A stretch of 64,000 nt of DNA, taken from contig JAIPBE010000002.1 of NCBI GenBank assembly GCA_021738725.1, positions 1-64,000 on the forward strand, written 5' to 3'. This DNA is from Saprospiraceae bacterium. GTDB taxonomy: Bacteria; Bacteroidota; Bacteroidia; Chitinophagales; Saprospiraceae. The notes beneath the pieces were generated by a model. That model saw only the letters and a list, made by a program, of their open reading frames with translations. It ran no database searches and was not told the origin of the DNA. This document shows, in pieces, positions 35,501-42,286 of the stretch. The position numbers were made by a program, and so were the translations under genes. Numbering within the stretch: position 1 is the stretch's first letter; every line of letters begins with the position of its first letter.

Positions 35501-35978
35501 GTATCACCAGAACAAATCCGGTGACACTCAAGCCGACGGCCAGATTGATCACCATGGTATTCTCCTTCCTGATCCCGGATGGGAGAAGCCTCATCAGACT
35601 GTCACCAATCGCGATTTGAACCAGAAATAAATATGCGACAGCACTGTGAATGAACAGGTTAAAGCCAAGGAAATAAGGTATGTGCGTTGCTGCACTATCG
35701 GAAAAAACCTTTTCTCGCGAAGCATACATCAGGAAGATCACCATTTCCAGAAACAGGACAAAGGCATAGATCATCCAACCCCTGACAGGGGTTTTTCTGG
35801 ACCGCAAGATCCACCAGGCACCACAAGCAAGTCCAACCAAAACCACCAGAATGCTCACATTCGGCAGGTCCTGAATGACCAGACCGTAATAAGGATGAAA
35901 TCCCCAATAACTAAAAAGCACCAGGATGGTCCAGATCGCTCCGAACCCGATTATCAGCCATTTATTTACATTTTCCAT
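32571..35978 (-). CDS. Large GT-C-like membrane glycosyltransferase with soluble VLTPEQ insertion
   Basis: A 1135-aa multi-pass protein with about 12 N-terminal membrane helices in residues 1-490, a soluble insertion (about 495-735), more helices (about 738-930) and a soluble C-terminal domain (about 945-1135). The first external loop after the eighth or so helix (PIGFDAVSLYMNRSHLIAQYG, from 230) carries Asp234 and resembles GT-C enzymes such as ArnT/PMT relatives that use lipid-linked sugars, but I cannot place it in a named family. The insertion contains two copies of a 50-residue unit ending VLTPEQ/VLTSEQ at residues 539-588 and 624-673. It is the third gene of the glycan operon, 70 bp after GT4 and 10 bp before GT2, which probably supplies its donor. 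Confidence 0.72.
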   Translation of the reverse strand: MENVNKWLIIGFGAIWTILVLFSYWGFHPYYGLVIQDLPNVSILVVLVGLACGAWWILRSRKTPVRGWMIYAFVLFLEMVIFLMYASREKVFSDSAATHIPYFLGFNLFIHSAVAYLFLVQIAIGDSLMRLLPSGIRKENTMVINLAVGLSVTGFVLVILGMLGGLNTWVLWGLTLLPVALRYRMVMDVLKQFFWAPIKKGVTSGWGIIPIMMLLIAVAFNQVTALKAFPIGFDAVSLYMNRSHLIAQYGGLIAGGQADGWPLWTSLGELMFQSVSVSIMLSHSAMLLCVFAFYRLARTVLNKQSSWLAVALFYVNPAFSFHAAHDAKVDLGFLFILLTAILLLLDMRQPAGAPEDASGSNQKGASPQWLPWILAGWLSGYAFGIKYTAVMFMIGLMAMLFRWQWGWRGAAGLFFTALGGLFLVGIDQFGYMELGDTPPTIFAMIGFGLGLPLLVWAAIRSPKGLAPIGMAIGGFALAALLSFSPWMVKNVSEHQTVSVNNLLVGRNPTALLDANLDDKGEESMVEFQKRVLYSSLENMGVQLNAQQRQISDQILTQTITGKTDSSSVEAQSQLARDQIIQNVLTPEQRQISESSINQFGLDYDAMEEDISMGCELIIESLKRRGISLDSEQKNKVVSLLRGNDVMVEDQMERRKRLATLRQDIFNTVLTSEQYEAATGKKQGALAQALGKHPVKASFFGGTKREEIRRYLGFEAGAPLYFSVPYDMTMNMNIPFSRYLDISFLFLLLLPFLFFGRTWYRNVIVALGFLGLWLISVLSLYPLDTRLDPALLHDSILRQMGEPLSGLAALPGMIFIPLQTMLVSLGNSLNALYQWMADWSFLQTYIIILVLFGLAAWLMREKIARLPEAFGNFFVITLAFGGLWFFFSNTIIWYGFILFMMGFLLIIWLTDHLHEWYPELPKALLTKWWRIAVGTSMVLCLSLFLVSATQNQDGARLIFQSPFLQYASSNMTAEKSLGLFRPYMAEAIQKMNEDPSTKIYRIGTHLNYHILQNDKRVLEDNQLGIYMELSKKMTDKNDFIRKLIDNGFKYVLYNVNLAGTDLTPEQTLAKKADEVLMLLFDSPLATPIYTDNFIEDPAVPTTKVGDKVWPGKPGLGGKTTVPGTFILFELATKMEN
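33960..34109 (-). repeat. VLTPEQ unit, copy B (in the GT-C-like protein)
   Basis: Residues 624-673, a 50-residue segment beginning RGISLDSEQ and ending NTVLTSEQ. Its length equals that of copy A and is one less than the lipoprotein copy. Confidence 0.55.
34215..34364 (-). repeat. VLTPEQ unit, copy A (in the GT-C-like protein)
   Basis: Residues 539-588, a 50-residue segment beginning MGVQLNAQQ and ending QNVLTPEQ, preceded by SLEN as copy B is preceded by SLKR. It matches copy B and the lipoprotein copy at both ends. Confidence 0.55.
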
Positions 35979-36048
35979 AGTGGCGATGGTGTTATTTGAT
36001 CAAGTACTGTACGTAATTAACAATGGTTTGTTCCTTCTACATTCTCCT

Positions 36049-37233
36049 CTAGTGTGGTGGTACAGAATGGATTGACTCCTGATCCGATGGAGCTTCTCCC
36101 ATCCAAAGAGCCTTCAATCTCTGGATAAATTCACGAGCATGGATATCCCAACCAAATGCTGCAGCGCGCTCCAGACAAGCCATCCTTAACTGGATGCTAT
36201 CCCGGTCCGGGAGATGAGCCAATTGGATCATACTTCCAGCAATGCTTTTTTCATCCAGGGGGTCGACATACCAGGCCGTATCTCCGCCCACCTCCGGCAG
36301 GCTGGATACATTTGAACAGATGACAGGACAACCGCAGGCAAATGCTTCCAGAACAGGCAGTCCGAAGCCTTCATATTCCGATGGATAAACCAATCCAATT
36401 GCAAGGGAATACAATGCCGTCAGCTGATGCTGGGAAACGTACCCCGTCAAGAGAATATCCGCTCGAAAAGGATGGTGTTCCAGCGCTTCAAAAAAAGGTT
36501 CAGATTTCCAACCGCGCTCACCGACAATGACCATACACACTCTTGCATCATGGCTCTCTCGGAAAAGCCGATAAGCCTCTAATAATCGGACCAGGTTCTT
36601 TCGGGGCTCAATGGTTCCTACTGCCAACCAAAATGGTGAGGTGATCTCTAAATTCTTCAATACTGCCGTATCCTCTACACGCTGCATAGACGGGTCATAT
36701 CCCAATAATATCGATGCCACTTTACCTCGGGTAAACGGAAAAAAACGACGGATATCGTCGGCTGTATAGGTTGAATTGGCGACAATGAGCGATGCTTTGG
36801 ATAAGATCCTTTTCAAGAAAATACGTTGTAACCATTGGCTGTGGAACCGATGATACTGCGGAAAGAGCAAGGGCGTCAAATCATGAATGACCGTCACCCG
36901 CTTGATTCGTTTGGGAAGATTGAATGGTCCGAAATGGGCCGGTTCGATCACCGCATCCACCCGGTTCCACCAGAGAATGAATGGCACGATCAGAAAGAGT
37001 CGTACCGCAGCCAATCCAAGCCCGATCCGGATATTGGGGATTACGATCTGACGCATACCTTGCAAATGAGGATCTCTTTTTTCACGCAACAGGAGAAACT
37101 CCAGATCTCCCGGAGAGGCGAGGAGCAGGCCCTTGACCAATTCACGTGTATAGACATGCACACCCCCCTTCTGATTGTCGATGGAATCAGCAATAATGGC
37201 GATACGCTTCTTATGATGCATGGTCTGAGTCAT
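36049..37233 (-). CDS. Family 4-type glycosyltransferase
   Basis: A 394-aa GT-B enzyme. It begins RIAIIADSIDNQKGGVHVYTRELVKG, a glycine-rich acceptor loop, and the donor domain has VGTIEPRKNLVRLLEAY, LTGYVSQHQLTALY and PSEYEGFGLPVLEAFACGCPVI (EX7E). The closest relative in the window is the C-terminal half of the sulfotransferase fusion upstream (EPRKNL and EGFGLPxLEA in both), so these two may add successive, similar sugars. Its start codon overlaps the stop of the fusion gene by 4 bp. It lies 70 bp before the GT-C-like gene. Confidence 0.88.
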   Translation of the reverse strand: MTQTMHHKKRIAIIADSIDNQKGGVHVYTRELVKGLLLASPGDLEFLLLREKRDPHLQGMRQIVIPNIRIGLGLAAVRLFLIVPFILWWNRVDAVIEPAHFGPFNLPKRIKRVTVIHDLTPLLFPQYHRFHSQWLQRIFLKRILSKASLIVANSTYTADDIRRFFPFTRGKVASILLGYDPSMQRVEDTAVLKNLEITSPFWLAVGTIEPRKNLVRLLEAYRLFRESHDARVCMVIVGERGWKSEPFFEALEHHPFRADILLTGYVSQHQLTALYSLAIGLVYPSEYEGFGLPVLEAFACGCPVICSNVSSLPEVGGDTAWYVDPLDEKSIAGSMIQLAHLPDRDSIQLRMACLERAAAFGWDIHAREFIQRLKALWMGEAPSDQESIHSVPPH

Positions 37234-39287
37234 GAGCGTTCACCGATATCAGCCCGATTCGATTCGATGATCTGCTGATAGATATTCAAGGTTTGAAAGG
37301 CCGTCTTCAACCAGGAGAAATACCATGATCTCTCCAGTGCCTTTTGTCCCAATTCCTGGCGGAGGCTTGCATCGTCAACCACTCTGGCCATACATCTGGC
37401 AATATCCTCCGGTTGTGAAGGGTCTGCAGGTAACCCACCCTGTGCGATGATTTCAGGCATCGCGCTATTCTGACCGTAGATCACCGGTGTTTGGCAACGC
37501 ATGGCCTCCAGAGGAGGAAGGCCGAATCCCTCATAATACGCTACATAGCAAAGCGCTAAAGCATGGTGGTACAACAGGGGAAGGTCGTCATCCAGGACAT
37601 GTCCTGTAAATATGATCCGATCGAATCCAGGTGCTCGGGCATCTGCCAAATCCTCTAACTTCCACCCTCTCCGTCCGCAAATAACCAGGTAAACATCAGC
37701 ATACCGAGGATCTTTGGCAAGAGACAGAAATGCCTGGATCACATGTTTGAGATTTTTTCGTGGCTCCAGAGTAGACAGGCTGATCAGATATGACCCTAGA
37801 GGGAGTCCGTAACGATGTCGGATCTCATTCCATTCCTCTTCGTTCTGCTGTGGCCTGAAACGATCGCCATTGGCAGCCTCATAAACAGTGTGGATACGAT
37901 CCGCCTGGATGCCATATACCTGGATGAGATCCTGGCGGGTGCATTCTGAAACAGCGATCACGGCACTCGCTTTTTCACGGATGAAATCCATCCCTTTTTC
38001 GGCCAGATCGATGTTTTCCTTTTCGTGATATTCCGGAAAGAAATGGTGGGTCAGATCATGTGCCGTCACCACGAAGGGCAGTTTGAATGGCTCCACCAGG
38101 AAGGCATGCTGAGGCAGTGGAACATGCATCAGTTGATGGTTCCTGCCCGCTTCCTTCCACACCTTCCGGTATTGTTCTTTGATGGTGCCTCCCCGAATCC
38201 AACTCAGTACCCTTCGTACTGGCAGGTCCCGATAGATAGGACTCAACCGGTTGTACCAGGACTCCGGAAGTGTCTTCTGAATGAACGCTTTGAAGGCTAG
38301 AAGAGACTGTTCAAAAAAACCTTTTTTCAAAGCGAATAAGCCCAGCTGCCTTTTTTCCGCCTCCCGGCGTTCGATGATCTTGCCATAATATTGGTCCAAT
38401 GGAAAGATCTTGCCGTTGACCAGTACATCGATACGCCACTTGTCAGGAAGGCGATGCTGAAACGCCCGAAGCCCCCCGATCAACTCCTCTGTATACCGAC
38501 GAATCCCATCCATATGCAGGTCCGTCATCTTGTTCCCTTCGATTAGAATGCGGTATGGGTCAATGACACCCGATGCCTTCTTTTCTGCCCAGGCTTCCCC
38601 GATCGGACCTCTGGTGTATCCCATCTGGTCCATCACTTCGCCATGCAAATCCCAGAACAGAGCCTCCAGCTCGGGAGGCATTTCATCTTTCCATCCACCT
38701 GCAACGCCCCGTCTGAAGTTCTTTTTAGCCAGGCGAGCCACTTCATCTGAATCGACTTGTGCAACCCCGGCTCCATAGTGCGGCGTTCCAAACTTCAAGT
38801 CCTTGAAGGTGGGCAGCTTATCCAGATTGGGTTCCCCCAGATCCATAAACTCACGCAGTTTCTCAATCTCTCGAATAGGGTCCGCAATCAAATCTTCAAA
38901 ACGGATCACGACGTCGGCTACTTCTGTCCAGGCTTTGACATTTTCAGACCAGCCCCCGAAAAAGCTCCCATCCATGGCCAGGATGGCTTCCAGTAAATTG
39001 AGCTCGTAGTCAGTGCCCGGCTGGACGATGTCTTTTCGATGGTGCGCGATGGAGACCAGCGCGTCGCGCCCTTCCCGTACGATGTAGACCTTTTTTATGG
39101 ACGGATCGGAGGGAACCAGTTGGTGTGGTAGAAGATGGGTCTTGATCACCGGATAGGTCGCATAATCCGGTTCCAGGGGATAGTTGACCTCCTGGTGATA
39201 GGTGCTGGACTCAATACCATACACCTCATAGAGCACATTCCGAAAGAATGTGTTCCCAGAACGCGGAAAGGAAGCGAGCCAGATCAT
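37230..39287 (-). CDS. Fusion of a PAPS sulfotransferase and a family 4 glycosyltransferase
   Basis: A 685-aa two-domain enzyme. Residues 1-235 are a sulfotransferase: the 5'-phosphosulfate loop is SFPRSGNT (6-13), the 3'-phosphate motif is VYIVREGRDALVS (67-79, Arg71 and Ser79), and GGWKDEM lies near the end. Residues about 255-685 are a GT-B glycosyltransferase with MDGIRRYTEEL, STLEPRKNLKHV and YEGFGLPPLEAMRCQTPVI (EX7E). It would transfer a sugar and sulfate the product, using PAPS in the cytoplasm. The start at 39287 gives MIWLASFPRSGNT directly; earlier codons up to 39467 read poorly and lie upstream of a good -7 element at 39343-39350. It is the first gene of the six-gene glycan operon. 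No PAPS synthesis gene is in the window. Confidence 0.85.
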   Translation of the reverse strand: MIWLASFPRSGNTFFRNVLYEVYGIESSTYHQEVNYPLEPDYATYPVIKTHLLPHQLVPSDPSIKKVYIVREGRDALVSIAHHRKDIVQPGTDYELNLLEAILAMDGSFFGGWSENVKAWTEVADVVIRFEDLIADPIREIEKLREFMDLGEPNLDKLPTFKDLKFGTPHYGAGVAQVDSDEVARLAKKNFRRGVAGGWKDEMPPELEALFWDLHGEVMDQMGYTRGPIGEAWAEKKASGVIDPYRILIEGNKMTDLHMDGIRRYTEELIGGLRAFQHRLPDKWRIDVLVNGKIFPLDQYYGKIIERREAEKRQLGLFALKKGFFEQSLLAFKAFIQKTLPESWYNRLSPIYRDLPVRRVLSWIRGGTIKEQYRKVWKEAGRNHQLMHVPLPQHAFLVEPFKLPFVVTAHDLTHHFFPEYHEKENIDLAEKGMDFIREKASAVIAVSECTRQDLIQVYGIQADRIHTVYEAANGDRFRPQQNEEEWNEIRHRYGLPLGSYLISLSTLEPRKNLKHVIQAFLSLAKDPRYADVYLVICGRRGWKLEDLADARAPGFDRIIFTGHVLDDDLPLLYHHALALCYVAYYEGFGLPPLEAMRCQTPVIYGQNSAMPEIIAQGGLPADPSQPEDIARCMARVVDDASLRQELGQKALERSWYFSWLKTAFQTLNIYQQIIESNRADIGERS

Positions 39288-39342
39288 GAACGGTTTTTTG
39301 GGTGTCACTTTGAGAATGCAAAAACTCAGCCACACCCCGTTA

Positions 39343-39350
39343 CAAATGTA
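39343..39350 (-). promoter_or_regulatory. -7 promoter element of the glycan operon
   Basis: TACATTTG on the minus strand matches TAnnTTTG perfectly, about 55 bp before the chosen start at 39287. The surrounding sequence is AT-rich. No TTG is present at 20 nt upstream. Its position supports the shorter start of the sulfotransferase fusion. Confidence 0.42.
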
Positions 39351-39540
39351 AAATATTTTAATACTTATAGATCGCAGATCCGCCGGGACAACCGGGATGC
39401 CAGGAAGGCTGAACATTAGTGCTTTATCAGAGAATGGGGTCCAAGCGAGCGCATCAAGCCCTGTCAATAAGAATCAGCAGTCATGCTGAACCCATTCAAA
39501 TGGCAATACCAATCCTCCTCTCATCTCTGGCTTATGGCAC

Positions 39541-39548
39541 TATATTTG
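39541..39548 (+). promoter_or_regulatory. Possible -7 promoter element of the MBOAT-SGNH pair
   Basis: TATATTTG matches TAnnTTTG perfectly but leaves a leader of about 160 nt before the ATG at 39713, and no -33 TTG is found. Included with low confidence. Confidence 0.3.
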
Positions 39549-39712
39549 GCATTTACACATATCCGGTATTTTCATATTACGTATGAATCCTTTGTGCGAA
39601 TGATGTATACCGGCGCACCTGTATCAATCGCCATTTGCGGAGTCTCTCCTCGAGCAAATGGTTGACTGGTTCAGGGTTTAGCAGTTTCGTCAACACTTTT
39701 TGAATCGATCAT

Positions 39713-42238
39713 ATGGATTTCGTCTGGAAGATGTTTCGTGCCGATGGTGCCAATAAATCGAGCCGTGTACGAGCGATCACCTTTCTGCTCCTTCAGCTGG
39801 CCGGTCTCAGTTGGGTCAGCTATCAGTATGAGATTGAACCCTCCCTCCTTATTCCAGATCTGATCCTCGTCGCTTCTATCGGATTTCTGGTTCATGCTTT
39901 ACTCCCCTCCTCATTCAAGCCTCTATTCTTCCTGTTATTTAGCTTGGCCGGTCTCGTATATTTCGTCGGTTTTGAAGACGCTGCTTTGGGATTGGGATAT
40001 ACCCTGATCCTCTTTCTGGCAGCTCGCGAAATACCCCTCAGATGGATGCGCAATGCAACAGTGGCAGCGATCGTAGCCATCCCGATCGCGATGATCGTCG
40101 TCGGTTCGTCCTGGGTGGATGATCACTTTAAAGCGTTTTCTCTCTTCGGGTCCATGACGATTTACAGGTTGTTGATATTCATGTATGACAAGCAGCATCA
40201 AAAGGAGTCACCCACCTTCTCCAAGGATCTTTCCTATTTCTTTATGCTGCCCAACATGGCGTTGATGCTGTTTCCAGCCGTCGACTATACACATTGGCTC
40301 AAAAGCTACTACAACGACCGGGATATCCTGATCTATAAAAAGGGTGTCCAATGGATGGTCCTGGGTGTTTTCCACCTGATGGTTTATCGGGCCATCTATT
40401 TCTATATGGTCCTTCCCATTGCTGAAGTGACCGATCTACAGAGCTTTTTCTGGCACACCACTTCCAATTATGTATTAATCCTCCGATTGTCGGGCATTTT
40501 CCACCTGGGTGTAGGCACCTTGTGCCTGTTTGGATTCAATATGGCGCCGGTCTTCAACAACTATTTCCTAGCCACTGGGTTCAGCGATCTCTGGCGACGG
40601 TTGAACATTTATTTTCGAGATTTTCTGGTCAAAGTGTTCTACTACCCCATCTTCTTTAAAATAAGAAAGCTGGGGACGAAAAGAGCGACATTCCTGACCA
40701 TCCTCATCATGTTCATGATCTCATGGATGTTACATTCCTACCAATGGTTCTGGTTTAAAGGCGATTTTCCACTCAAGATGGTGGACGCCATATTCTGGAA
40801 CACCTGGGGTATTCTGGTCGCCACCACTGCCTTTAGCGGAGGAGGAGCTCGGCGTAATGAAGAACCCAAACCCTGGACCGAGGCCGCCATCATGGTAGCC
40901 CAGATCATTGGCACACTGTTGTTGATGAGTTTCATGTGGTCCATATGGTCCGTCAATGAATTGTCGCAATGGCTAGTCCCCATCCGTGCGGCTCTGGCAA
41001 GCCCTGCCAACCAGTTTCTGACCGTCATCGCCAGCATCCTCGGCTTATGGTCGGTGGGGACGTTACTTGCCCGCCTGATCAAAGCATATCAGTTGGATGA
41101 ATGGATCAATCCACCTGCACCGTCAGGTATGGCTTCCTTCTGGAGTTTATCCATGCTGGGCCTGTTAATGCTCTTGCAGATTCCCACACTGACAGACCAA
41201 GTTGGTCAATCATTGGACATCGATACGGGTGGTTTCCTCAAGGCCAAACTCTCCGCTCAGGATGAAGAGATCCAGGTGGAGGGATATTACACAGACTTGC
41301 TCTTTCAGACAAACCTGACCAGCCCACTGGCCAATATGGATGAAAAAGGAAGGGCTCAATTTCAGAACACGGAGGGTGCCATACAATTGTTCGGCTATCG
41401 AAATATTGTGATGCGGCCGAATGCCTCCTTTCTGTTCAAAGACAAACAATTTTCCATCAATGATTGGGGTTTTCGGGATAAGAATTATTCCCTTCTCCCT
41501 GATTCCAATACTATTCGAACCTTGTTCCTGGGTGGCTCATTTGTCGCCGGTTCCGGCGTAGCAGACAACGAGGTCATGGATGTCCTCCTGGAAGAACGGA
41601 TGAACAGTGCATCCACCAGCCAGAAATATGAGTTCCTGAACTTCGGCTGTCCATCCTACGACCTCATCGATTGTGTCGTACAATTCGAAGAGGACAACCT
41701 GGCCAAGTTCAAACCGCAATACCTTGTTTTCTTTTCTCAAGGCAAGGACCTTGCAAAGAATGCAAGAGACGTTGCCGGTTGTGTCATGAAAAACAAACCG
41801 ATCCCATATCCCTTTCTGAAACGGATCGTTGAGAAAAGTGGCATCAAACCCGACATGTCTGTTCAGGAGTTGCTGCAACGCATGGCGCCCTATGAACAGG
41901 AGATCCTGGATAGCACCTACCATTATCTAAACCAGATCTGTGTCGCCCGCAACATTACTCCTATCTGGGTCTTCTGGCCCACTCCGAATATCCAGGCATC
42001 CTCCATCGCTGAGAAGAATATTGTCAAGGAAATAGCTGAAAAAAACGGTTTTCAGATCCTCGATTTGGAATCGATCAACCAGCCGTATAAGACAAGCGAG
42101 ATCAGCATTAGCAATGAGGATATCCATCCGAATGAAAAGAGCCATCACATGATTGCAGATACGCTCTTCCACTACTTTACAAAGGAGTTCCCCTTGAAAT
42201 ACAAGCAATCAGATCTACAAAAGGTCGGGCAAAAATGA
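39713..42238 (+). CDS. MBOAT O-acyltransferase fused to an SGNH domain (first copy)
   Basis: An 841-aa membrane protein. Residues 1-500 contain about ten or more membrane helices in the MBOAT pattern: DLWRRLNIYFRDFLVKVFYYP, like the DFWRRWHIS...RDY motif of AlgI, and the catalytic His341 in SWMLHSYQWF. After a last helix near 480-500, residues 590-830 form an SGNH/GDSL-like domain with LGGSFVAGSGVADN (Ser609 as nucleophile; Gly where GDS has Asp) and EDIHPN (His805). MBOAT proteins pass acyl groups across the membrane and SGNH partners place them on glycans, as in AlgI/AlgJ/AlgX; here both are one chain. The predicted role is O-acylation of the glycan made next door. A near-identical-length paralogue follows after 48 bp. 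Confidence 0.82.
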   Translation: MDFVWKMFRADGANKSSRVRAITFLLLQLAGLSWVSYQYEIEPSLLIPDLILVASIGFLVHALLPSSFKPLFFLLFSLAGLVYFVGFEDAALGLGYTLILFLAAREIPLRWMRNATVAAIVAIPIAMIVVGSSWVDDHFKAFSLFGSMTIYRLLIFMYDKQHQKESPTFSKDLSYFFMLPNMALMLFPAVDYTHWLKSYYNDRDILIYKKGVQWMVLGVFHLMVYRAIYFYMVLPIAEVTDLQSFFWHTTSNYVLILRLSGIFHLGVGTLCLFGFNMAPVFNNYFLATGFSDLWRRLNIYFRDFLVKVFYYPIFFKIRKLGTKRATFLTILIMFMISWMLHSYQWFWFKGDFPLKMVDAIFWNTWGILVATTAFSGGGARRNEEPKPWTEAAIMVAQIIGTLLLMSFMWSIWSVNELSQWLVPIRAALASPANQFLTVIASILGLWSVGTLLARLIKAYQLDEWINPPAPSGMASFWSLSMLGLLMLLQIPTLTDQVGQSLDIDTGGFLKAKLSAQDEEIQVEGYYTDLLFQTNLTSPLANMDEKGRAQFQNTEGAIQLFGYRNIVMRPNASFLFKDKQFSINDWGFRDKNYSLLPDSNTIRTLFLGGSFVAGSGVADNEVMDVLLEERMNSASTSQKYEFLNFGCPSYDLIDCVVQFEEDNLAKFKPQYLVFFSQGKDLAKNARDVAGCVMKNKPIPYPFLKRIVEKSGIKPDMSVQELLQRMAPYEQEILDSTYHYLNQICVARNITPIWVFWPTPNIQASSIAEKNIVKEIAEKNGFQILDLESINQPYKTSEISISNEDIHPNEKSHHMIADTLFHYFTKEFPLKYKQSDLQKVGQK

Positions 42239-42286
42239 TTGCTTTGCCCCCTGTTCCAGCTTTCGACCAGATCTAATCAGCATGCC

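Larger units (their letters stand above)
39288..39712. other. Intergenic region between divergent glycan genes, with promoters
   Basis: This 425-bp stretch is the only gene-free region above 300 bp. It separates the minus-strand glycan operon from the plus-strand acyltransferase pair and is AT-rich around 39345-39375. It holds a -7 element for each direction (39343-39350 minus, 39541-39548 plus). A 60-codon open frame (39483-39665) shows no protein-like pattern and is not called. An imperfect repeat GTTGAC/GTCAAC (39661-39666 and 39689-39694) lies just before the acyltransferase. Confidence 0.6.

Noticed and set aside
39288-39467. A longer start for the sulfotransferase fusion
   Set aside because: The extra 60 residues precede the conserved MIWLASFPRSGNT opening, and the -7 element at 39343-39350 lies within them.
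39483-39665. A 60-codon open frame in the largest intergenic region
   Set aside because: It contains the candidate -7 element of the following gene, has no recognisable start context or protein-like pattern, and is most simply a chance frame.
42239-42286. A TTG start extending the second MBOAT-SGNH gene upstream
   Set aside because: The first copy begins at the equivalent of the ATG at 42287, and the added residues have no counterpart in it.
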